The notes beneath the pieces were generated by a model. It saw nothing but the letters and a program-made list of their open reading frames with translations, ran no database searches and was not told the origin of the DNA. A stretch of 64,000 bases of DNA from Fibrella aquatilis (lineage in GTDB: Bacteria > Bacteroidota > Bacteroidia > Cytophagales > Spirosomataceae). This document shows, piece after piece, positions 9,201 to 15,600 of the stretch. The stretch is from positions 62,001 to 126,000 of the forward strand of contig NZ_JAFMYU010000020.1 in assembly GCF_017353255.1 (NCBI RefSeq), written 5' to 3'. The position numbers were made by a program, and so were the translations under genes. Every line of letters begins with the position of its first letter. Position 1 is the stretch's first letter.

Positions 9201-9900
9201 CCGGCAGCAGGTTATTGTATTGCTCATACCAGCGGCGCAGGTAAGTGGTAAAACCCTCGTCGCGGCTGTGCAGGGGCACATAGTCGTTCTGAAACAGCAC
9301 CCGGCCCGTGCTGCTCTTGGGCGGGTCGATAAACTTGTTCTGGCGTTCCTGTTCCCAGTTGGGCGAGGTAAACACCAGCGTCAGCGGCGAGGTGCCACCC
9401 AGCAGCGCGCCCTTGTAATAGATCAGTGTGGTGATCTGCACTTGAGCCAGTTCATTCCGAAAATCAAGCTCCAGGGCCTTGGCCAGCACCTGATGCGGAT
9501 GCCGCGCCGCACCGCCCACAGCCGTACCCAGCTTGCCCAGCCGCTCGGCGCGGTTCCAGAGCTTATAGGTCAGGTCGTCGGTGTTGCCCGCCTGAAACAG
9601 CAGTTCCAGCAAATCGAGGGTGTGCGACACCAGCACGTGATACATGCTCAGCTCGGCGGGTTGAAGGTTGTTTTTCACCATCCGAAACGCCGTGTCGAAC
9701 AGATACAACCGCGCAAACGGCGACGGAATAGACGTACCTGCTTTGGCGGCCGCACCGGCCGCACCACCCGCCGCGCCCGTAAGCGTGTCAGGAATATGTT
9801 CAATGCGGTTGCCCGTCAGGCCCGCCTGACTCCCCGTCCAGCCATTGTGGTTCTGTTGACTAACGTTAGGGTCGGTGTCGATACGAAGGATATGAGGCAT
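6232..9900 (-). CDS. large protein with C-terminal actin/Hsp70-like ATPase domain
   Basis: 1222 residues, no signal peptide or membrane span, so cytoplasmic. Residues 1-590 are mixed alpha/beta and match no family I recognise. From about 596 an actin/Hsp70-fold ATPase is visible: phosphate-1 loop DFGTSNTHVA (601-610), phosphate-2 loop VDIGGGTADIMLF (846-858) and a later FTGRGSQYLKML (988-999) as adenosine motif. Residues about 1065-1110 are a Pro/Ala/Gln linker before a helical tail. The length and N-terminal half are unlike DnaK, MreB or FtsA; kinship to the SrfB-type virulence-factor family is possible but unproven. It is the largest gene of the leftward cluster, directly downstream of the tubulin-like gene. 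Confidence 0.82.
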   Translation of the reverse strand: MPHILRIDTDPNVSQQNHNGWTGSQAGLTGNRIEHIPDTLTGAAGGAAGAAAKAGTSIPSPFARLYLFDTAFRMVKNNLQPAELSMYHVLVSHTLDLLELLFQAGNTDDLTYKLWNRAERLGKLGTAVGGAARHPHQVLAKALELDFRNELAQVQITTLIYYKGALLGGTSPLTLVFTSPNWEQERQNKFIDPPKSSTGRVLFQNDYVPLHSRDEGFTTYLRRWYEQYNNLLPAGGFKEYLYRVFFDSAVAPPLSVGLTLANFEPIQVRGESTSVLQVLPGVPLYRVREDDVLNDIEENSDFVMQPTVNFYAREMQNGTATGVRKPLALASRMDMSGRYVKNTVWNSNTVIMRQRDLGGGFLLSERFLPGVDNVKYPFVTTDDFLEDFLVQMPYKLNSGRFFTGTPGDMEFLLPVRKEYFNFFRLEDLPKQLSLRTEDRGLDRVVIASLTIPIKNSRTVTFRKEYNLGNPDTMLEFRAGVACFPFYRITLPDLQLQALNEYTVMLLDASKDEAGFHAGRSVRFFQFDQVVNNQPLVVAAPEHRTPKSGPTQAASYYYKVPQAFDLLEVQLQRNGMPYRGLVLPKFTLINERGYKPFTFAIDFGTSNTHVAYSDSNLGNSDPKTLAISDDKVNLDNDELQMVSLNKPYEGYEAQTPYERYRLGARQGKLPEMDQFIRREFVPSIIGKEYGSPFTFPLRTTVFEKTGSADAGDNLFSKINLGFNIDLEDGSTGVNRYVTNLKWLFENQPGDPMNRPRVRAFFEAMLLLIRNKILLNQGNLTDTKITWLAPTSMQADTEDKLVEEWEKAFRRVFKTTQYFRPTPVPESLAPHFYLVTKGVKSFADAVNVDIGGGTADIMLFMKQQNRYLNTSFRFAGYDIWGGGLNQQGHPSHQKDNGFILNYLQYRRTLSQAPAQEDQILDTFLANNDLSAEDIVSLLFRNNDHYKFTQSIVDGRPALRIVLFLHYSAIVYHLVQLIEANELALPRYLTFTGRGSQYLKMLGSSRRLIEFTKMLFKAYSTLPVPSDFEVVLSENPKETTANGAVLFENASPMEKAKYDTRQTACYWGNAPLEQKALPAPAEAQQDTSFGAPITTWGSQPAQSQPVAPGQKVVNAPFDYRRTKIGEVSQDRAFHDSVLTNVKLFLEKTLTDRDVAYYLSEQKIQSPEQYLPFLLGSDVTRNGALYDSYMLARMGMEQEPNQAISETYFFLPLKHALYELSKQIAS

Positions 9901-9910
9901 GGGAATGTGT

Positions 9911-10018
9911 TTAATGTCTAACGTTTAACGTCTAAAGTTGCTTCGCGCTCTAGCACGTAAGAGTGCGAAGCAACTTTGGACCCGCAGCGGCGGACCGCTT
10001 AGACGTTGAACCTTGAAC
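9911..10018. repeat. long inverted repeat 5 (degenerate)
   Basis: A 13-bp perfect core, AAAGTTGCTTCGC (9934-9946) against 9965-9977, lies inside weaker outer arms (aacgtcta at 9927-9934 against 10000-10007). The outer words belong to the aatgtctaa family. It lies between two same-strand cluster genes. Confidence 0.75.
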
Positions 10019-10024
10019 TATTAA

Positions 10025-11518
10025 TTACGCGTCGGCCAATTGCCGGTTCAGCGGGCCAAGTTTTTCTAGGCACTTGTCGGCTACGTCCATGAGCAGTTGC
10101 ATGAAGCGGGGTTCGGAAATGGGGTAGGCGGCTTTGAGGTTGTTTTCTCCTTTGCCCGCCACGTCCTGCAAGAATCCTTCGCTGATGCCTTTGGCAAAAA
10201 AGCCCGTTTCAATGCGCTTCGAGCGGATCAGCCCGTTGAAGTCGGTGTCAAGATCGAAGGGTGAGAAGCTCCGGTCGTTGTTGCCTAGCTCGCGGAGCCA
10301 GGTCTTGTAGGCGTTGATGAAGTTGTCGAGGGCGGTGTAGAACGTGGCCGTGCGCAGTTGCTGCGGCAGGTTCAGGTTCTTGGCAAACGCCTCGCCCAGG
10401 TTGTTGGGTACAAAATCGGTGTAGAACTTGGCGGCGTAGGTAAACCGCACCAACGGCTCCAGCAGGTTGGTGTAGGTGCTGTCGCCGAAGTGGGCGAGGT
10501 CCAGCGTACGGTCGTTGCGGCGCAGGCCGTATTCCAGATAGCGTTTGTCGGTGCTGAAATCACCCGCCCCGCGCCGGGCAAAGTCGAGGACCGATTCGGC
10601 CGCCAGCATTTCCACCACGTGGGCGTTGTTGGCCTGCTTGGCCCCGCCCTCCACATTGGGGTAGAGTTTACTGCCGGGCCGGTCGCCGATGTAATAGAGC
10701 GCGTCGAGGTTAATCTGGTTTTGGTAGTACGAGAGGGCGGCCTTCGTTTTCGACAAAAACCGGTTCTGGTCAATGGCGCTTTGGTTGTTTTCTTCCAGCG
10801 CGAAATAAGGCATCACCGTCACCGCACCCTTCTTGGCGTTGCGGATGGGCACTTTCTGACTGGGGTGCTGCAACAGCTTAATCAACTGCGGAAACCCCGC
10901 CGACCCCGTGCCGCCGAAGATGGAGCTGATGACAAAAATCCGGTCGGTTTGGTCGTTAAACGCGCTGACGAAATATTTGTACACCGGCGAATCTTCCAGT
11001 GCATTGAACACCACCGAACCAATGTTTGGGTTGCCCTTAAACCCCACTGAGAGATTCAGTTTCAGTTCGGCGTTGGTCGGTTTCGATGAGTTGTCGTAGA
11101 GCAGTTTCAGGAACTCCCGGTCGATGTCTTCTAGGCTGCTTACCTGCAAAAACTCTTCAAATGTGCCCTGATGATCGGTCAGTTTGGGCAGAATAGAATC
11201 GCCAATTTGTTGCTGCGACCCTTCGCCGGGGGTTTGCAACGTACCCAGCGGTTGTAGGGCCGTGCTGAAAAAAGGTCGTGCGCCGGCAGTTGGCCCGTCG
11301 GTTTTAGGTCCGTTGGGGTAGCCCGTCTGCCGGATGCTGCGGTACAGGTCTACCAGCCGCAAGGCCCGTTCGGTGTCGCCATTCTGCATGTCCATGTCCA
11401 GCAAAATCGGGATAATCGTTAAATCGGCAGGCACGTTGGCGCCACTTGCCAGCAGCATCGTGAGCGAACGCAACACCCGCGCCCCCGTACCACCAATACC
11501 AAAGAGGAAGAGTTTCAT
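10025..11518 (-). CDS. tubulin/FtsZ-like protein
   Basis: 497 residues from the ATG at 11518, which puts the glycine loop at the very N-terminus; an upstream in-frame start would read through a repeat. The N-terminus MKLFLFGIGGTGARVLRSL is a Rossmann-like nucleotide-binding loop. At 201-210 FGGTGSAGFP corresponds to the G-box signature of tubulin/FtsZ (GGGTGTGAAP in FtsZ), preceded by a hydrophobic strand (DRIFVISSI). This matches the Tubulin-like family of bacterial FtsZ relatives, which Makarova and Koonin linked to vWA-containing membrane-remodelling operons. No membrane span is seen. Polymerisation and GTP use are inferred, not shown. The 5' leader carries a repeat. Confidence 0.82.
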   Translation of the reverse strand: MKLFLFGIGGTGARVLRSLTMLLASGANVPADLTIIPILLDMDMQNGDTERALRLVDLYRSIRQTGYPNGPKTDGPTAGARPFFSTALQPLGTLQTPGEGSQQQIGDSILPKLTDHQGTFEEFLQVSSLEDIDREFLKLLYDNSSKPTNAELKLNLSVGFKGNPNIGSVVFNALEDSPVYKYFVSAFNDQTDRIFVISSIFGGTGSAGFPQLIKLLQHPSQKVPIRNAKKGAVTVMPYFALEENNQSAIDQNRFLSKTKAALSYYQNQINLDALYYIGDRPGSKLYPNVEGGAKQANNAHVVEMLAAESVLDFARRGAGDFSTDKRYLEYGLRRNDRTLDLAHFGDSTYTNLLEPLVRFTYAAKFYTDFVPNNLGEAFAKNLNLPQQLRTATFYTALDNFINAYKTWLRELGNNDRSFSPFDLDTDFNGLIRSKRIETGFFAKGISEGFLQDVAGKGENNLKAAYPISEPRFMQLLMDVADKCLEKLGPLNRQLADA

Positions 11519-11528
11519 AAAAGATGTT

Positions 11529-11604
11529 AGATATTGGACGTTGGATGTTGGATAAAAGATCAGTGTAGTAATCCGACATCCAAAATCCAACGTCCAAAAT
11601 CCAT
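11529..11604. repeat. long inverted repeat 6
   Basis: TTGGACGTTGGAT (11535-11547) pairs perfectly with 11586-11598, and an inner 9-bp pair has one mismatch. The words ccaacgtccaaaatcc reappear in the right half of the mosaic element at 28051. It lies between two same-strand genes. Confidence 0.75.
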
Positions 11605-11979
11605 TTAAAAAGGCGTTCTTTTCGCGAAAATGGAAACGTTTTTTAACGCCAGTGAAAAGAGAAAAAACAAGATCACAGCCAGCAAAGCATTTACGCCGCC
11701 GAAACTGGTCATATATGAATCCATATCATCGGCACCGGTGCGATCTTTGGCGTAATACGTGGCGTAGAAAAACCCAAACAAGGCCATGATAATCAGCGTA
11801 ATAGCCCAGTGACTGGTACGGTGAAAAATAGCTTTCCACCGGCCCAGGCCTACATAAAAAATCGCCGCTAAAATCAGCGCAACCAGGGTGGTTGTAGTGC
11901 CCACAGGCGCAAATATTTCGTCAACATAAATCGGGTCATTATTCTGACCCAGGAAGAGTTCGTAGATGGATTGGAACAT
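11605..11979 (-). CDS. small three-span membrane protein
   Basis: 124 residues with three hydrophobic helices: about 28-46 (TTTLVALILAAIFYVGLG), 58-76 (WAITLIIMALFGFFYATYY) and 95-115 (GVNALLAVILFFLFSLAL). A short acidic segment between helices 2 and 3 (KDRTGADDMDSYM) is likely exposed. No family is recognised. It lies between the vWA-like lipoprotein gene and the tubulin-like gene in the leftward cluster, so it may be an inner-membrane anchor for that machinery. Confidence 0.7.
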   Translation of the reverse strand: MFQSIYELFLGQNNDPIYVDEIFAPVGTTTTLVALILAAIFYVGLGRWKAIFHRTSHWAITLIIMALFGFFYATYYAKDRTGADDMDSYMTSFGGVNALLAVILFFLFSLALKNVSIFAKRTPF

Positions 11980-11997
11980 AAAAGGGTAGTGATAAGT

Positions 11998-12074
11998 GGT
12001 GAACGGTAAGTGATGAGTTTGCTGCCGCTAGAATAGTTAACGGGCGTAAGCAAACTCATCACTTACCGTTCACC
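11998..12074. repeat. long inverted repeat 7 (26-bp perfect arms)
   Basis: Arms 11998-12023 and 12049-12074 are perfect complements, with weaker pairing further out. The word gtaagtgatgag is shared with the repeat at 53078. It lies between two same-strand genes, and the vWA gene's stop codon falls just outside the right arm. Confidence 0.93.
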
Positions 12075-12079
12075 TCCCA

Positions 12080-13339
12080 TCACTTATTTAGTTTAATACT
12101 CAGGTTAGCAAATTCATTTCCGCCGGTTTGGTAGGCTTCGCGGACGCCGGTCATGAGGTGTTCCAGAGCGAAGGTCTTGTTTTTGCGGCCCGCCTCGGTG
12201 CGGTCGTCCATGGTTGACCAGGTGGTGTACCAAGTGTCGAAACGAACGGGTAGTTTCAGGTTCAGCGTAGCGGCATCGGCAAATAAGTTATCAACGCGGA
12301 AGGTGAGCACATGCGTATTTGGCTGGAGCAGTTTTTGTTCGCGATCGCTCATGCGGTCGGTCTTCACGGCGTCCTTTTTTTGCACGTTAATCAGTTTCAC
12401 GGCCCCGTTGTCGGCGGTGGCGGTGAGGTTGCTTTTCAGATAGGCTTCCGTCTGCGCATAGTCGGGCAAGCCGTTCAGATTCAAGCCAATAGCAAACTCA
12501 ATGGGTTGCGTTTTACGGCCCATCGTGATGTTGGTCACGTTGTTGTGGTCGGCCCGCCAGTCGCCTTTTTTGTTCAGGGCAAAAAACAGATCGTAGCGAT
12601 TCAGGGCACCCGCCGCGCCAAAGTCGAGCCGTTTGGTGGGGGGCGTGGTCAGGCCGTCGGCTAGTTGCTGCACAAACGGGCCTACCAGACTTTGCTTACC
12701 GATGATCCAGATATAGAACGGCCGCTGTTCGCCCGCCAGCTTCTGCTTCTGGTTTTGGTAGGTATAATACGTACCGTTGAAGGGCGAGGTGTAGGCCAGC
12801 ACCGTAGCGCCCACCCCCTGCTTGCTGAACGAGGCAAACTGATCGTAGATATTGTTTTTCAACGTGCTGGACGCATCGCTGCGGTTCACCTCCGGGTTGC
12901 GCTTAATGTCGGCGTCGGGGAAAGACAGGATACAGTCGGAGACGAAAATGGCGAGGTCGTTGCCCGTGGCTTTGCCCCCCACCTGCTTGAAAATCTGGTG
13001 CATTTCCGAGCTTTTGCCAGTAGCCAGCGGCGTGGTAGCCAGTTCGGCCACAAAGGCGTTGACGCCCCCCGTCACGGGCTGCGCTTTCCCCGAAATGGTG
13101 TAGAGCGACGTGGGCCGAATCTGGTTGGCTTTCGTGACCACGTCGGCTACCACGTCTTTGAAAGTGGTGCCACCTTTGAGGTAGCCGCCCATACTGGCCG
13201 ACGTTTCCAGAAAGAAATGAATCGTGCCTACCAACTCCGGTTTGGCGGGAGCGGCGGCTTCTTTTTTATCGCGTTTTTTGCCGCCGCCACAGGCCGAAAA
13301 CAACAGAAAAAGGGCCAGCAGGCCAACAGTATAGCGCAT
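12080..13339 (-). CDS. vWA-like lipoprotein
   Basis: 419 residues from the ATG at 13339, whose ATGA overlaps the TGA stop of the preceding gene and implies translational coupling. The start begins a lipoprotein signal peptide (MRYTVGLLALFLLFSAC, Cys17). After a Lys/Glu/Ala linker the protein enters a von Willebrand A-type fold: IHFFLETSASMGGYL resembles the strand plus MIDAS loop, with Glu45-Thr-Ser-Ala-Ser in place of the usual Asp-x-Ser-x-Ser. AIFVSDCILSF (130-140) resembles the later metal-site strand. Such domains bind protein ligands through a metal ion. Probably periplasm-facing, it may be the envelope sensor or anchor of the cluster. The vWA call rests on motifs only. Confidence 0.7.
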   Translation of the reverse strand: MRYTVGLLALFLLFSACGGGKKRDKKEAAAPAKPELVGTIHFFLETSASMGGYLKGGTTFKDVVADVVTKANQIRPTSLYTISGKAQPVTGGVNAFVAELATTPLATGKSSEMHQIFKQVGGKATGNDLAIFVSDCILSFPDADIKRNPEVNRSDASSTLKNNIYDQFASFSKQGVGATVLAYTSPFNGTYYTYQNQKQKLAGEQRPFYIWIIGKQSLVGPFVQQLADGLTTPPTKRLDFGAAGALNRYDLFFALNKKGDWRADHNNVTNITMGRKTQPIEFAIGLNLNGLPDYAQTEAYLKSNLTATADNGAVKLINVQKKDAVKTDRMSDREQKLLQPNTHVLTFRVDNLFADAATLNLKLPVRFDTWYTTWSTMDDRTEAGRKNKTFALEHLMTGVREAYQTGGNEFANLSIKLNK

Positions 13340-13983
13340 CAGGGGTGTGTTTGTTTTTGACGGAAAGGTAGTACGTAAATGGCGAATCCAAGCGCCAGCA
13401 GGCCCCAACCGTAGGCAGTGGCAGACCCATCAGATTCAAAACCGCGAAACGACATCGACACATATGCCACTAATGAACTGATGGCCACCAGCCAGAACGT
13501 ACGCCGGATACTAGCCCGGCGCGACAGGACGAAGAAATGCACCATCAGGATCACCAGTCCCACCGCCGCCAGTACGCCAAACAACGATTCGGTCAGTTTG
13601 GGGTTTGGGGTGGTGTAGAAATTGTCGGGTTCACCGCCCGCGCCCAACAGGCAAAAAAGGGTGAGCAGCGCCAGCACAAAACCCGCAATGTTACCCAGCG
13701 CCGATGGCTTGCGGGGTACCGTATCGTGAAAATGACCAGGGCGATCAACGGGTATGGCCTCGACAAACTCAACGTCGGGTTCGTTAGCCTCTTCACGCGC
13801 ATGAGTAGCGTAGGTAGTCAGGCTGCTGCGCAAAGTCACGCGTTGCCCTGGAATAATGTGGCTGGCATTGATGACTTCGTCATCACGGAAATAATGGAGT
13901 TGCCCCGGAATAGGGCTATCAGTCTCGGCGCGGAGCACACCGCAGCGCGTCAGTGGGTCGTAATGGATGACGGTACCCTGCAT
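13339..13983 (-). CDS. membrane protein with N-terminal cold-shock-like domain
   Basis: 214 residues. Residues 1-70 resemble a cold-shock OB fold (MQGTVIHYDPLTRCGVLRAE, then QLHYFRDDEVI and PGQRVTLRSS), with the usual G-x-V-I start and a Phe-Arg-Asp segment. A linker leads to four membrane spans (about 97-118, 132-155, 163-182, 192-208). Soluble cold-shock domains bind single-stranded nucleic acid; a membrane-tethered one may instead be a protein-binding OB fold. It is the first gene of the leftward cluster, and its TGA overlaps the ATG of the vWA lipoprotein. No strong promoter box was found upstream. Confidence 0.68.
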   Translation of the reverse strand: MQGTVIHYDPLTRCGVLRAETDSPIPGQLHYFRDDEVINASHIIPGQRVTLRSSLTTYATHAREEANEPDVEFVEAIPVDRPGHFHDTVPRKPSALGNIAGFVLALLTLFCLLGAGGEPDNFYTTPNPKLTESLFGVLAAVGLVILMVHFFVLSRRASIRRTFWLVAISSLVAYVSMSFRGFESDGSATAYGWGLLALGFAIYVLPFRQKQTHP

Positions 13984-14045
13984 CAGGCAATAGTTGATGG
14001 TTGGTCTACAAGCCTAACGAAGCGATCTGGAAACTGTTTTATGTA

Positions 14046-14134
14046 GCGAAGAGCAGAGAGCCTGGGGCAGAGGGTAAAGAGCATACGCGCAACACTGGCC
14101 GCTGACTCCTCGCTCCACGCTCTCTGCTCTTCGC
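14046..14134. repeat. long inverted repeat 8 (16-bp perfect arms)
   Basis: GCGAAGAGCAGAGAGC at 14046-14061 pairs perfectly with 14119-14134, next to the stop codon of the adaptor gene. The same word family occurs inside miaB at 30953. Both flanking genes are leftward. Confidence 0.88.
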
Positions 14135-15511
14135 TTACTCCTTCTTCTTATTCGGATCGCGCTTGGTGATGAGGTCACCGGCTTTTAGTTTTTGCGAAAC
14201 CATCAGAAACGGGCCGGAGATGACCTGATCGCCGGGTTTCAGACCCGACACGATCTGGATGTTCTCAAAATCGCTGATGCCTGTTTTTACCTCGCGCTGT
14301 ACGGCCTTGCCTTTTTCGGCCACAAACACAATTTCGCGAATGGCCTTCTTAGGTGCTGCGGCGGCTTGGTCAGAGGCGGCGTTGTTGTCGGCCTTGGGGG
14401 CGTCCTTCTGCGCCTGCGTACTGTCGGCGCGGGTGGTGACGGCGGCAATCGGTACCGATAGCACGGCGGGACGACGGTCGGTGATGATCTCAACAGAGGC
14501 AGTCATGCCCGGTTTAAACGGAAATCCACGCCCGCCCAACTTCGCCGACAGGTCGGTATATGAGCTGTTAAGGATCTTAATTTTCACCTCGAATTCCGTC
14601 ACCGCATCCGCCGACGATGCTGCTCCGGCGGCGCTGGTCAGGCCATTGGCGGTGTTGGCTACTTCCGTCACGATGCCCTTGAATTTGCGGCCCGCCGTGG
14701 TGTATGAATCCACTTCAATATCGGCGGTGTCGCCCAGGGTCACGCGGACAATGTCGTTTTCGTTTACGTTCACCCGCACCTCCATGTTGTTGAGGTTGGC
14801 CAGGCGCATGATCTCCGTACCTGCCATCTGCGACGTACCTACCACGCGCTCGCCCTGCTCTACATTCAGCTTGGAAACGGTACCATTCACGGGCGAATAG
14901 ATTGTGGTTTTGCGCAGGTTTTCTTTGGCGTCGCGGAAAGACGCTTCGGCGCTCTGAATGCTGAACTGCGCGGCCCTGACGTTGGCTTTCTGGGCTTCGA
15001 TATCCTGTTTGGCCACATTATAGTTGGCCTCGACAGTCTCGAAATCGGCCTGCGAAATGACTTTGTCGGCCAGCAGCTTCCGGCTCCGTTCGTAGTCGGC
15101 TTTGGTGCGAATCAGGCGCGCTTCGGCTTGGAGTACACCCGCCTTGCTCTGCTCCAGTTGGGCCTTGCTCTGGTTTACGGTAGCCTGCGCCCGCGCCGAA
15201 AACGATTCGTAGTTGTCGGGCCGAATACGGCACAGCAACTGACCCGCCTTCACGGGATCGCCTTCTTTCACGTACATGGCAATGATCTCACCCGACACGT
15301 CGGGGCTGATTTTCACTTCCACTTCCGGCTGTACCCGCCCCGACGCGCTCACCCGCTCCACAATGTCGGTACGCTGCGCCACGGCAAAATCGACTTCGGT
15401 CATGGGTGGTTTCCCAATCAGGCCCGCCTGCTTGGCTGCCACCAGTCCCACAATCAGTATCACAGCCAACGCGGCCAGTACCCACCAAACTCGATTTGAC
15501 TTCTTTTTCAT
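14135..15511 (-). CDS. efflux periplasmic adaptor (MacA/HlyD family)
   Basis: 458 residues from the ATG at 15511; an upstream in-frame extension lies in a repeat and is rejected. The N-terminal KKKSNRVWW plus one span (about 8-30) anchors it in the inner membrane. It then follows the membrane-fusion-protein order: beta strands, the lipoyl half GEIIAMYVKEGDPVKAGQLL, a long alpha-hairpin rich in Gln/Ala/Glu (about 90-190), the second lipoyl half SPVNGTVSKLNVEQGERV, then a beta-barrel and a membrane-proximal domain. A charged insert of Ala/Asp/Lys lies near 365-385. It is 87 nt after the TolC-like gene, and with the ABC ATPase at 18082 suggests a MacAB-TolC-type exporter. Confidence 0.92.
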   Translation of the reverse strand: MKKKSNRVWWVLAALAVILIVGLVAAKQAGLIGKPPMTEVDFAVAQRTDIVERVSASGRVQPEVEVKISPDVSGEIIAMYVKEGDPVKAGQLLCRIRPDNYESFSARAQATVNQSKAQLEQSKAGVLQAEARLIRTKADYERSRKLLADKVISQADFETVEANYNVAKQDIEAQKANVRAAQFSIQSAEASFRDAKENLRKTTIYSPVNGTVSKLNVEQGERVVGTSQMAGTEIMRLANLNNMEVRVNVNENDIVRVTLGDTADIEVDSYTTAGRKFKGIVTEVANTANGLTSAAGAASSADAVTEFEVKIKILNSSYTDLSAKLGGRGFPFKPGMTASVEIITDRRPAVLSVPIAAVTTRADSTQAQKDAPKADNNAASDQAAAAPKKAIREIVFVAEKGKAVQREVKTGISDFENIQIVSGLKPGDQVISGPFLMVSQKLKAGDLITKRDPNKKKE

Positions 15512-15512
15512 G

Positions 15513-15600
15513 AGTGAAAGAGCGAAAGAGTAAAAGAGTGAAAGAATGATCAGGCCGATTATCCGCAGCAATCACTCTTTCACTCTTTCGCTCTTTCACT
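15513..15600. repeat. long inverted repeat 9 (29-bp arms)
   Basis: Arms 15513-15541 and 15572-15600 pair at 28 of 29 positions. The word GAAAGAGTGAAAGAG is shared with the repeat at 41923. It fills the gap between the TolC-like and adaptor genes and touches the TolC stop codon. Confidence 0.93.

Noticed and set aside
6982-9921. A 979-residue open frame on the plus strand
   Set aside because: It runs antisense to the 1222-residue ATPase gene, is rich in His, Arg, Gln and Val as expected of a shadow frame, and has no domain or signal. The minus-strand frame carries clear ATPase motifs.
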